From: JAKLKS01 sp964370855
Lineage (GTDB): Bacteria; Planctomycetota; JAJSAM01; JAKLKS01
Length of the DNA stretch: 23,426 nucleotides
NCBI GenBank assembly: GCA_964370855.1
Contig: CAYJMF010000075.1
Coordinates: forward strand, 1-23,426
Direction: 5' to 3'
Shown: one piece after another, positions 1 to 7,610 of the stretch
Layout of the letters: every line of letters starts with the position of its first letter
Numbering within the stretch: the stretch's first letter is position 1
Program-made: the position numbers and the translations under genes
The notes under the pieces: generated by a model
What the model was told of the DNA's origin: nothing
Databases searched by the model: none
Seen by the model: only the letters and a program-made list of their open reading frames with translations

Positions 1-2
1 CC

Positions 3-32
3 CCGGCTCCTCCCGCGGGAGGTGGCGCGTGA
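3..32 (+). CDS. 3' end of an upstream gene, probably nuoC (partial)
   Basis: The frame beginning at base 3 is open to a TGA at 30-32 and ends PAPPAGGGA. That TGA overlaps the GTG start of nuoD in a GTGA junction, the same arrangement seen at the D/H, J/K and M/N boundaries downstream. A nuo operon normally has nuoC before nuoD, so this is inferred to be the NuoC tail. Nine residues are too few to show the family, and a Pro/Gly-rich tail is not diagnostic. Confidence 0.4.
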   Translation, partial: PAPPAGGGA

Positions 33-1204
33 TCCAGCGCGTCCGCGACCTCCGCGACGTCCGCACCGACGAGCTCGTGGTCAACATGGGCCCGCAGCAC
101 CCGGCCACCCACGGGGTGCTCCGCGTCGTCGTCAAGACCGACGGCGAGGTGGTCCTCGACCTGCAGCCCCACGTCGGCAACCTGCACCGCTGCAAGGAGC
201 GCATCGGCGAGAACCTGCTCTACGGGCAGTTCGTCCCCTACACCGACCGGATGGACTACCTGGCGTCGATGAACAACGAGCTGGCCTACTGCCTGGCCGT
301 GGAGAAGCTGCTCGGCGCCGAGCCCCCGGAGCGCACCCAGTACATCCGGGTCCTGATGGCGGAGCTCAACCGCATCGCCTCCCACCTCATGTCCATCGGG
401 ACCTACGGCCTCGACATGGGCGCCATCACGCCGTTCCTCTACGCCTTCCGCGAGAGGGAGACCTCCCTCGACCTCATGGAGGAGGTCTCCGGCGGCCGGA
501 TGCTCTACCACTACGTCCGCCTCGGCGGCATCGCCCGGGACCTGACGGAGGGCTGGATCGGCCGCTGCCGCGCCCTCATGACGGACATGGACCGGCGCAT
601 CGTCGAGTACAACACCCTCCTCACCTGGAACAAGATCTTCATGGAGCGGACCGCGGGCATCGGCGTGCTCGACCGCGAGACCGCCTTCGACTGGGGGATC
701 ACGGGGCCCGCCCTCCGGGCCGCCGGCGTGGACTGGGACGTGCGGCGCGACGAGCCCTACACCGTCTACCCGAAGCTCCGGTTCGTCGTCCCCTTCGGCC
801 ACGGCACCCCGGAGGGCGCGAAGGTCGGCGTGATGGGGGACTGCTGGCACCGCCACTGGATCCGGATGCTCGAGATGGAGCAGTCCGTCTCCCTGGTGCG
901 CCAGTGCCTCGACCGCATCGAGGCCCTGCCCGTGCCGCAGACCGAGGCGGAGATCGGGGCGAAGCTCCCCAAGATGCTCCGCCCCGCCGCCGGCGAGGTC
1001 TACTTCCGCGCCGAGAACCCCCGCGGCGAGCTCGCCTTCTACATCCAGTCCGACGGCACCACCAACCCCTGGCGCCTCCGGGTCCGCGGGCCCTCCTTCT
1101 GCAACATCGCGGTGCTCGGCGCCATCAGCAAGGGGCACCTGCTCGCCGACCTCGTGGCCATCATCGGCTCCATCGACATCGTGCTCGGCGAGGTGGACCG
1201 GTGA
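29..1204 (+). CDS. nuoD: NADH-quinone oxidoreductase subunit D (NuoD)
   Basis: This is the 49-kDa-type subunit of the peripheral arm of respiratory complex I. Together with NuoB and NuoH it forms the quinone-reduction site on the cytoplasmic side of the membrane. The protein has 391 residues, close to the usual length of about 400. It carries the family signature MGPQHPATHG at residues 20-29, whose HPATHG loop contributes the quinone-headgroup histidine, then RMDYLASMNNE, and the conserved C-terminal run GAISKGHLLADL followed by GEVDR at the very end. The start is GTG at 29, preceded by GGGAGGTG at 17-24. The stop overlaps the GTG start of nuoH (GTGA at 1201-1204), which implies translational coupling. 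NuoD is a separate protein here, not a NuoCD fusion, because the preceding frame stops at 32. It resembles the large subunit of [NiFe] hydrogenases, but the signature and the neighbours settle the assignment. Confidence 0.98.
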   Translation: MIQRVRDLRDVRTDELVVNMGPQHPATHGVLRVVVKTDGEVVLDLQPHVGNLHRCKERIGENLLYGQFVPYTDRMDYLASMNNELAYCLAVEKLLGAEPPERTQYIRVLMAELNRIASHLMSIGTYGLDMGAITPFLYAFRERETSLDLMEEVSGGRMLYHYVRLGGIARDLTEGWIGRCRALMTDMDRRIVEYNTLLTWNKIFMERTAGIGVLDRETAFDWGITGPALRAAGVDWDVRRDEPYTVYPKLRFVVPFGHGTPEGAKVGVMGDCWHRHWIRMLEMEQSVSLVRQCLDRIEALPVPQTEAEIGAKLPKMLRPAAGEVYFRAENPRGELAFYIQSDGTTNPWRLRVRGPSFCNIAVLGAISKGHLLADLVAIIGSIDIVLGEVDR

Positions 1205-2328
1205 CCCCCCTCCCCGCCTCCTTCGGCTCCGTCATCGAGACGATCTGGGGGATCACCGCGGTGCGGGGCCTCGCCTGGTCCCTCGTCGCGGCGCTCCTCG
1301 TCATCACGCCCATGGCGCTCATCGCCATCTGGGTGGAGCGGCGCCTCTCGGGCCTGATGCAGGCCCGCATCGGGCCGAACCGCACGGGCCCCCAGGGCCT
1401 CCTCCAGACCCTGGCCGACGGCGTGAAGCTGCTCGCCAAGGAGAGCCTCGTCCCGACGGACGCCGACAGGCCCCTCTTCCTCGCGGCGCCGGCCGTCGTC
1501 TTCATGTCCGCCTTCGCGATGTACGCCGCCCTCCCCTGGGGGCCGGACTGGACGCCGACGAACCTCGCCGTGGGGCTCCTCTTCGTCCTCGGCGTGGGCT
1601 CCATCGAGGCCATCGGGGTCATCATGGCGGGCTGGGCCAGCAACAACAAGTGGGCGCTGCTCGGCACCATGCGCGTCGCCGCCCAGGTGGTCGCCTACGA
1701 GATCCCGCTGGGCATCTCCGCCCTGGTCCCGGTCCTCACGGCGGGCACCCTGAACGTGCAGGAGATGACCGCCATGCAGGGCGGCGGCTTCTGGAACTGG
1801 GGCCTCTTCTGGGCCTTCCCCGCCAACATCGTCGCCTTCATCATCTTCTTCTGGGCGGCCCTGGCCAACCTGAAGCGCGCCCCCTTCGATCTCCCCGAGG
1901 CGGAGTCGGAACTCGTCGCCGGGTTCCACACCGAGTACTCCGGCATGTCCTTCTCGATCTTCTTCCTCGCCGAGTACGCGGCCATGTTCGTCCTGTCGGG
2001 GATCGCGGCCTGCCTCTGGCTCGGAGGCTGGAACACGGGCATCCCGGGCCTCGACGTCGCCTCCCGGGCGCTGGAGGCGGACCTGATGCTCCTCGGCGTC
2101 AACGCCGGGCGCATCGGCTGGAATCTCGTCGGCGTGGCCATGGTCGGCGGCAAGGCCTTCCTGCTGGTGTGCGTGATGATGTGGCTCCGCTGGACCCTGC
2201 CCCGCCTCCGCGTGGACCAGGTGATGCGGCTCTGCTGGAAGTTCTTCCTCCCCATCAGCCTCGCCTGCCTCGTCTGGGCGGCGGCCTGGGTCTCCATGGT
2301 GAAGCCGATGCTCGGAGGGAACGGCTGA
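1201..2328 (+). CDS. nuoH: NADH-quinone oxidoreductase subunit H (NuoH)
   Basis: This multi-pass membrane subunit links the quinone cavity of complex I to the proton-pumping arm. It has 375 residues, slightly longer than the typical 320-350. The first cytoplasmic loop carries WVERRLSGLMQARIGPNR followed by GPQGLLQTLADGVKLLAKE (about residues 44-81), and a later loop carries RAPFDLPEAESELVAGFHTE (from residue 226). Both are hallmark loops lining the quinone chamber. About eight hydrophobic segments can be seen. The GTG start at 1201 overlaps the nuoD stop, and the stop at 2326-2328 overlaps the nuoI start (TGATG). nuoH follows nuoD directly, with no nuoE, nuoF or nuoG between them as in the 14-gene operon. 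Confidence 0.97.
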   Translation: MTPLPASFGSVIETIWGITAVRGLAWSLVAALLVITPMALIAIWVERRLSGLMQARIGPNRTGPQGLLQTLADGVKLLAKESLVPTDADRPLFLAAPAVVFMSAFAMYAALPWGPDWTPTNLAVGLLFVLGVGSIEAIGVIMAGWASNNKWALLGTMRVAAQVVAYEIPLGISALVPVLTAGTLNVQEMTAMQGGGFWNWGLFWAFPANIVAFIIFFWAALANLKRAPFDLPEAESELVAGFHTEYSGMSFSIFFLAEYAAMFVLSGIAACLWLGGWNTGIPGLDVASRALEADLMLLGVNAGRIGWNLVGVAMVGGKAFLLVCVMMWLRWTLPRLRVDQVMRLCWKFFLPISLACLVWAAAWVSMVKPMLGGNG

Positions 2329-2858
2329 TGGGCTACTGGTCCGACATGAAGTCCGGCGTCGAGACGACCCTCAAGGGGATGAAGATCACCTTCGGGGCGA
2401 TGTTCGAGCCCACCTTCACCATGCAGTACCCGGAGGAGCGCAAGGAGATGCCCGACGCCGAGCGGGGCATCCACGAGTACGACGTCGAGCGCTGCATCGC
2501 CTGCGACAACTGCGCCAAGGCCTGCCCCGTCTCCTGCATCTACATCGACTCCGAGGGCAAGGGCAAGGCGGCGAAGCTGACGCGCTTCGAGATCGACTAC
2601 CAGAAGTGCCTCTTCTGCAACCTCTGCGTGCCTCCGTGCCCCGTGGACTGCATCAAGATGGGGAAGGACTTCGACATCTCGGGCTACGCCCGCGAGGACA
2701 TGATCATCCCCTTCCACCTCGGGGTCCGCCCCATCAAGGAGCACACGGCGCTGGCGAAGGAGGACATCGAGAAGCGCAGGGCCGAGGCGGCGGCGCCGCC
2801 GGCGCCGAAGCCGGCCGCCGCGGCGCCGAAGCCGGCGGATCCGGCGCCCGGGGCGTAG
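2328..2858 (+). CDS. nuoI: NADH-quinone oxidoreductase subunit I (NuoI), 2x[4Fe-4S]
   Basis: NuoI carries the two [4Fe-4S] clusters (N6a and N6b) that pass electrons towards the terminal cluster in NuoB. The 176-residue protein has two CxxCxxCxxxCP motifs. Cys56, 59, 62 and 66 lie in CIACDNCAKACP, and Cys94, 97, 100 and 104 lie in CLFCNLCVPPCP. The ATG at 2328 shares its A with the nuoH stop. After about residue 153 the protein ends in a low-complexity Ala/Pro/Lys tail containing two APKPA units. That tail is not part of the ferredoxin fold and is probably disordered. A 69-base gap follows, the longest inside the operon. It contains no promoter I can recognise, only a purine-rich ribosome-binding stretch for nuoJ. 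Confidence 0.97.
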   Translation: MGYWSDMKSGVETTLKGMKITFGAMFEPTFTMQYPEERKEMPDAERGIHEYDVERCIACDNCAKACPVSCIYIDSEGKGKAAKLTRFEIDYQKCLFCNLCVPPCPVDCIKMGKDFDISGYAREDMIIPFHLGVRPIKEHTALAKEDIEKRRAEAAAPPAPKPAAAAPKPADPAPGA

Positions 2859-2927
2859 GCCGGGGCCGCGGAGCGGGTCGGACGGGAAAACGGGAAGCCG
2901 GGGCATCGTGAAGGAAGGAAGACGCCG

Positions 2928-3470
2928 TTGACGGAGATCCTGGAAAAGACGACGGCGGCGCTGGCGACCTGGGGGCCCGCGATCCTGTTCTACGGGATCG
3001 CCGCGCTCGTCCTCGCCACGGCGCTCTACGCCGTGATCGCGAAGAAGATCGACCACAGCGCCTTCTCGCTGATGGCCTGCTTCACGGGCGTGGCCGGGAT
3101 CTACGCCATGCTGGGGAGCGATTTCCTCGCCGTCACCCAGATCATCGTCTACGTGGGCGGCATCATGGTGCTCGTGGTGTTCGGCGTCCTGCTGACGGAT
3201 CGCCTGCCCGTGGAGTTCCGCCAGATCAGCCGCGAGACCGTCGTCACGGGCCTCGCCGTCGCCCTCCCCGTCCTCGTCGCCCTCGTCTGGGCGGTGGCGG
3301 GGACGAAGTGGCCGGTGAGGGAGCCCGCCCCCCCGGGCGCCGCGGGCACGACGGCGGGCATCGGGAAGCTCCTCCTGACGGACTACCTGTTCCCCTTCGA
3401 GTTCGCCTCCGTGCTCCTCCTGGTGGCCCTGGTCGGCGCGGCCCGCCTCGCGCGGGGAGGCTCCAAGTGA
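2928..3470 (+). CDS. nuoJ: NADH-quinone oxidoreductase subunit J (NuoJ)
   Basis: This small membrane subunit sits between NuoH and the antiporter-like subunits of complex I. It has 180 residues and about five hydrophobic helices. The conserved third-helix region reads LGSDFLAVTQIIVYVGGIM and continues VLVVFGVLL, which is diagnostic. The start is TTG at 2928, chosen because the purine run AAGGAAGGAA (2911-2920) sits just upstream and no ATG or GTG in this frame is better placed. The GTG at 2908 is in another frame. The loop between the fourth and fifth helices is Pro/Ala/Gly-rich. The stop overlaps the nuoK start in a GTGA junction at 3467-3470. Confidence 0.95.
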   Translation: MTEILEKTTAALATWGPAILFYGIAALVLATALYAVIAKKIDHSAFSLMACFTGVAGIYAMLGSDFLAVTQIIVYVGGIMVLVVFGVLLTDRLPVEFRQISRETVVTGLAVALPVLVALVWAVAGTKWPVREPAPPGAAGTTAGIGKLLLTDYLFPFEFASVLLLVALVGAARLARGGSK

Positions 3471-3799
3471 ACCCCGCCCTGAAGCCGTTCCTCGAGATCG
3501 GGCTGACCCACTACCTCGTGCTCTCCTCGCTCCTCTTCACCCTGGGGATCCTGGCCATGGTGGCGCGCCGCAACGCCATCGGGGTCCTCATCGGGATCGA
3601 GCTGATCCTCAACGCGGCCAACATCAACCTCGTCGCCTTCGGGCGCTACACCCGGGCCGACCTGCAGGGCCCGGTCTTCGCCATCTTCGTCGTCATGCTG
3701 GCCGCCGCCGAGGCGGCCATCGCGCTGGCCCTCCTGCTCAACCTCTTCGAGCGGTCCGGAAGCGTCTCCCTGGACGAGGCGACGGAGCTCAAGGGCTAG
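3467..3799 (+). CDS. nuoK: NADH-quinone oxidoreductase subunit K (NuoK)
   Basis: NuoK is the smallest membrane subunit of complex I, related to MnhC/MrpC of multi-subunit antiporters. The protein has 110 residues and three transmembrane helices. Two membrane-embedded glutamates essential in the family are present: Glu45 in IGIELILNAANINL and Glu82 in AAAEAAIALALLLN, matching E. coli Glu36 and Glu72. The GTG at 3467 is used because it forms the GTGA overlap with nuoJ and gives the normal family length. An upstream in-frame GTG at 3308 would add about 53 non-family residues lying inside nuoJ. Confidence 0.96.
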   Translation: MNPALKPFLEIGLTHYLVLSSLLFTLGILAMVARRNAIGVLIGIELILNAANINLVAFGRYTRADLQGPVFAIFVVMLAAAEAAIALALLLNLFERSGSVSLDEATELKG

Positions 3800-3802
3800 G
3801 CC

Positions 3803-5896
3803 ATGGACACCGTCCACGAACTCGCCCCCGCCCTCATCCTGGCCTTCCCCTTCGCCGGGGCCTGCATCTCCCTCTTCACGGAGCGGACCCGGCCCCGGCT
3901 GACGGCCCTCCTCTGCACCACGCTCATGGGTCTCTCCTTCCTCGTCGCCGCGGGCCTCGTGCTCCCCCACGTCTGGGGGATGGACGCGGCGGCCCTCGGC
4001 AAGGAAATCGGGGAGGCGGACTCCTTCCTCCACTGGCTGACGACGGGGAAGTACGGCATCTACCTCGGGTTCCACATCGACCACCTCGCCGCGGCCCTGC
4101 TGGTCATGGTCACCCTCACCTCCACCATGATCCACGTCTTCAGCATCGGGTACATGTCCGACGAGACGCGGTTCGGGCAGTTCTTCCGCTGGCTCAACTT
4201 CTTCACCTTCTCCATGCTCGGGCTCATCGTGAGCGACAACCTCCTCACGCTCTACGTCGCCTGGGAGTTCATGGGCCTCTCCTCCTACAAGCTCATCGGG
4301 TTCCTCTACCACAAGCCGAGCGCGCAGGAGGCCTGCAAGAAGGCCTTCATGACCACGCGCATCGGCGACGTGGGGATGTTCCTCGGCATCATCCTCCTCT
4401 ACAGCCTCATCGGCTCCTTCCGGTTCGAGGACATCTTCGCCTACGTCGCCACCGGCGGCTTCGCGGGCCACGAGACCCTGGCGCTGCTGGCCTCCTTCGG
4501 GCTCCTCTTCGGGGCCATGGGCAAGTCGGCCCAGTTCCCCCTCCACGTCTGGCTGCCCGACGCCATGGAGGGCCCGACCCCGGTCAGCGCCCTCATCCAC
4601 GCCGCCACCATGGTGGCCGCCGGCGTCTACCTCGTCGGCCGCATGTACCCGCTCTTCGAGGTCCACCCGGCGGTGCTGCCCGTCGTGGCCGTCATCGGGA
4701 CCTTCACGGCGCTGTTCGCCGGGACCATCGCGGTGTGCGGGACGGACATCAAGAAGGTGCTGGCCTACTCGACCATCAGCCAGCTCGGCTTCATGTTCGC
4801 GGGCCTCGGGGCCGGGGGGGCGCTCGGCTTCAAGGCCGGCATGTTCCACCTCGTCACCCACGCCTTCTTCAAGGCCTGCCTCTTCCTCGGGTCCGGCTCC
4901 GTCATCCACGCCGTGCACACCCAGGAGGTCGGCCAGATGGGCGGCCTCCGGAAGAAGATCCCCGTGACCTTCGCGACCTGGATGTTCGCGACCCTGGCCA
5001 TCGCCGGGTTCCCCTTCATCACGGCGGGCTTCTACTCGAAGGACTCCATCCTGCTCGCCCTGGCGGCCTCCGAGGAGGGGCCCTACCACGCGCTCCGCCT
5101 CGCCTGCATGTGGGGCCTCGTGGCCGGCGCCTTCCTGACGGCGGCCTACATGATGCGCGTGACGGCCCTGACCTTCTTCGGGGAGCCCCGGGAGCGGGAG
5201 CGGTACGACCACGCCCACGAGTCCCCGGTGATGACCCTGCCCCTGGTGGTGCTGGCGGTCATGGCCTGCGCCGCGGGCTTCGCCTGGCACGGCCGGATGC
5301 TCCAGCCGGAGCAGGTCTACGGCTTCGGCTACTTCCCCGGCGCGTGGACCGCGGAACAGCTGGCCGGCCGCCTCCCCGGGGAGGCCATGGAAGCCTACGA
5401 GCACCACTCCCACGCCGTGCACCACTGGCACTCGCTTCTCATGTACATCGCCATCCCCGCGGGCCTCGGCGGCCTCGCCCTCGGTTCCCTCCTCTACATG
5501 ACCGCCGCGGGAGCGGCGGTCCGGGCGAAGCTCCGCGGGCCCCTGGCGCCGGTTTTCAACGTCTGGAAGAACAAGTACTGGATCGACGAGATCTACTGGG
5601 CGACCTTCGTCGCCGGCTCCATCGCCCTGTCGAAGGCCATGGCCTGGTTCGACCGCGAGGTGGTGGACGGCGCCGTCAACCTCGCGGGAAGGCTCGGGCT
5701 TCGCCTCGGCGACGCCGCCGGGTGGGCGGACCGGGAGGTCGTGGACGCGCAGTTCGTGCACGGCGCCGCGGGCCTCGCGTGGGGCGCCGGCGGGATGTTC
5801 TCCGCGATGCAGGGCGGCAAGGTGCGCGTGTACGTGTACCAGGCCGTGTTCACGACGGCGGTCCTGGCCCTGGTCGTGGCCGCCGTCTACGGGTAG
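3803..5896 (+). CDS. nuoL: NADH-quinone oxidoreductase subunit L (NuoL)
   Basis: NuoL is the distal antiporter-like proton-pumping subunit of complex I, with a long lateral amphipathic helix that braces the membrane arm. The protein has 697 residues, slightly longer than the usual 610-660. It shows the expected motifs: LYVAWEFMGLSSYKLIGF with the pumping Glu at residue 155, FPLHVWLPDAMEGPTPVSA, then AYSTISQLGFMFAGLG and HAFFKACLFLGSGSVIH. The C-terminal part (from about residue 580) contains NVWKNKYWIDEIYW, a usual NuoL terminal element. A linker near residues 533-545 is rich in histidine (EHHSHAVHHWH). The ATG at 3803 lies three bases after the nuoK stop. The nearest purine-rich stretch is AAGGG inside the end of nuoK. 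Confidence 0.97.
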   Translation: MDTVHELAPALILAFPFAGACISLFTERTRPRLTALLCTTLMGLSFLVAAGLVLPHVWGMDAAALGKEIGEADSFLHWLTTGKYGIYLGFHIDHLAAALLVMVTLTSTMIHVFSIGYMSDETRFGQFFRWLNFFTFSMLGLIVSDNLLTLYVAWEFMGLSSYKLIGFLYHKPSAQEACKKAFMTTRIGDVGMFLGIILLYSLIGSFRFEDIFAYVATGGFAGHETLALLASFGLLFGAMGKSAQFPLHVWLPDAMEGPTPVSALIHAATMVAAGVYLVGRMYPLFEVHPAVLPVVAVIGTFTALFAGTIAVCGTDIKKVLAYSTISQLGFMFAGLGAGGALGFKAGMFHLVTHAFFKACLFLGSGSVIHAVHTQEVGQMGGLRKKIPVTFATWMFATLAIAGFPFITAGFYSKDSILLALAASEEGPYHALRLACMWGLVAGAFLTAAYMMRVTALTFFGEPRERERYDHAHESPVMTLPLVVLAVMACAAGFAWHGRMLQPEQVYGFGYFPGAWTAEQLAGRLPGEAMEAYEHHSHAVHHWHSLLMYIAIPAGLGGLALGSLLYMTAAGAAVRAKLRGPLAPVFNVWKNKYWIDEIYWATFVAGSIALSKAMAWFDREVVDGAVNLAGRLGLRLGDAAGWADREVVDAQFVHGAAGLAWGAGGMFSAMQGGKVRVYVYQAVFTTAVLALVVAAVYG

Positions 5897-5924
5897 TCGG
5901 GAAGAAGGAAGGAAACGGGTCCAC

Positions 5925-7610
5925 ATGCCCTGGCTCAGCCTGCTTATCTTCGTCCCCCTGGCGGGGATGGTCGCCGTGACGGCCTTCGGGAAGACGAAGG
6001 AGATCGCCCGCATGATCTCCCTCGTCACCGCGGTGGCCCTCTTCGGCCTCTCCATGGGCGCCCTGAACGCCTACGTGGGCGCCGGCCACGGCCAGGTGAT
6101 CCTCGGCGGCATGGACCCCGCCAGCTCCGAGCTCTTCCGCTCGGCGCTCCACGAGAGGGCCGCGTGGTTCTCCGTCGCCGGGCTCGAGGTCAACTACGAC
6201 GTGGACGTGGACGGCTTCTCGATGCTCCTCATCGCCCTGACGGGGCTCATCGTCGTGGTCGCCGCCCTGGCCTCCTGGAACATCGAGCGGGCTCCCCGCG
6301 GCTACCACGCCATGCTGCTGCTGCTCGCGGCCGCCATGATGGGCACCTTCGTCTCCATGGACCTCTTCCTCTTCTACGTCTTCTGGGAGCTGATGCTGCT
6401 CCCCATGTACTTCCTCATCGGCGTCTGGGGCGGCCCGCGGCGCGAGTACGCGGCCATCAAGTTCTTCGTGTACACCCTGGTCGGCTCCGTTCTCATGCTC
6501 GGCGCCTTCCTCGCCCTCTACTTCGACCGCGGCACCCTCTCCATCCCGGCCCTGGTGGCCGACTCGGCGCTCATCTTCAAGGACCACCCCGGCATCCGGA
6601 CGGTGCTCTTCTTCGGGCTCTTCGTCGGCTTCGCCATCAAGGTCCCCGTGTGGCCCTTCCACACGTGGCTCCCCGACGCCCACGTCGAGGCGCCGACCCC
6701 CATCTCCGTGATCCTGGCCGCCGTGCTCCTGAAGATGGGCGGCTACGGGCTCATCCGCATGGCCTGGCCGATGTTCCCCGACGTGGTCATCGGGCAGGGC
6801 ACCCTCCTCGCCTCCCTGGCCGTCATCTCCATCGTCTACGGGGCCCTGGTGGCCATGGCCCAGAAGGACTGGAAGAAGCTCGTGGCCTACTCCTCCGTGA
6901 GCCACATGGGCTACGTGCTCCTCGGCCTCACGGCCCTCACCGCGACGAGCGTCGGCGGCGCCGTGTTCCAGATGTTCAACCACGGCACCATCAGCGGGAT
7001 GATGTTCCTCCTGGTCGGGGTCATGTACGAGCGGGTCCACCACCGCGACCTCGACCGGTTCGGCGGGCTCCTCGGGATGCTCCCGAAGTACTCCGTCATG
7101 GCCATGATCGGGTTCTTCGCGGCCCTCGGCCTCCCGGGCATGAGCGGGTTCATCTCCGAGGTGATGGTCTTCCTCGGCTCCTTCCAGTCCACGGTCATGC
7201 CCCACGCCAAGGCCTTCACCATCGTCGGCACGCTGGGCATCATCTTCGGCGCCGTGTACATCCTGACCATGCTCCAGAAGGTGTTCCTCGGAACCCCGAA
7301 GGAGGTCGGCCAAGGGCACGGCGACGGCCACGGGGCCGACGCCCACGCGGCGGAGGCGGGCCACGGGGCCGATGCCCACGCCGCGGCGGATGCCGACGCC
7401 CACGCCGCCCACGGCGCCGCCCACGGCGGCGGCCACGACGTCTACGTTCCGCCGAAGGCCCCCTGGCCCGACCTCACCATGCTCGAGTGGGCGACGCTGC
7501 TCCCGCTGGCCGCGGTCACCATCATCATGGGCGTCTGGCCCAAGCTGGCCCTCGACCTGTTCAACCCGACGGTGGTGGCGCTCCTCGAGAAGATGAAGGT
7601 GCCCGTGTGA
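5925..7610 (+). CDS. nuoM: NADH-quinone oxidoreductase subunit M (NuoM) with His-rich loop
   Basis: NuoM is the middle-distal antiporter-like proton-pumping subunit of complex I. The protein has 561 residues against about 490-510 in typical homologues. Core motifs are FYVFWELMLLPMYFLIG (pumping Glu155), VPVWPFHTWLPDAHVEAPTP, AYSSVSHMGYVLLGL and FNHGTISGMMFLLVGVMYER. The extra length lies mainly in a Gly/Ala/Asp/His loop (about residues 465-504) between two late transmembrane helices, with nine histidines in 40 residues. Its codons repeat the GCC-CAC theme, suggesting growth by slippage or duplication. The ATG at 5925 is preceded by GGGAAGAAGGAAGGAA. The stop overlaps the nuoN start (GTGA at 7607-7610). 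Confidence 0.97.
   Translation: MPWLSLLIFVPLAGMVAVTAFGKTKEIARMISLVTAVALFGLSMGALNAYVGAGHGQVILGGMDPASSELFRSALHERAAWFSVAGLEVNYDVDVDGFSMLLIALTGLIVVVAALASWNIERAPRGYHAMLLLLAAAMMGTFVSMDLFLFYVFWELMLLPMYFLIGVWGGPRREYAAIKFFVYTLVGSVLMLGAFLALYFDRGTLSIPALVADSALIFKDHPGIRTVLFFGLFVGFAIKVPVWPFHTWLPDAHVEAPTPISVILAAVLLKMGGYGLIRMAWPMFPDVVIGQGTLLASLAVISIVYGALVAMAQKDWKKLVAYSSVSHMGYVLLGLTALTATSVGGAVFQMFNHGTISGMMFLLVGVMYERVHHRDLDRFGGLLGMLPKYSVMAMIGFFAALGLPGMSGFISEVMVFLGSFQSTVMPHAKAFTIVGTLGIIFGAVYILTMLQKVFLGTPKEVGQGHGDGHGADAHAAEAGHGADAHAAADADAHAAHGAAHGGGHDVYVPPKAPWPDLTMLEWATLLPLAAVTIIMGVWPKLALDLFNPTVVALLEKMKVPV

Noticed and set aside
3383..6055. Very long open frame on the minus strand across nuoK and nuoL
   Set aside because: Its translation is low-complexity Glu/Gly/Arg/His with no domain, and it mirrors the codon-position GC bias of the well-supported plus-strand nuo genes.
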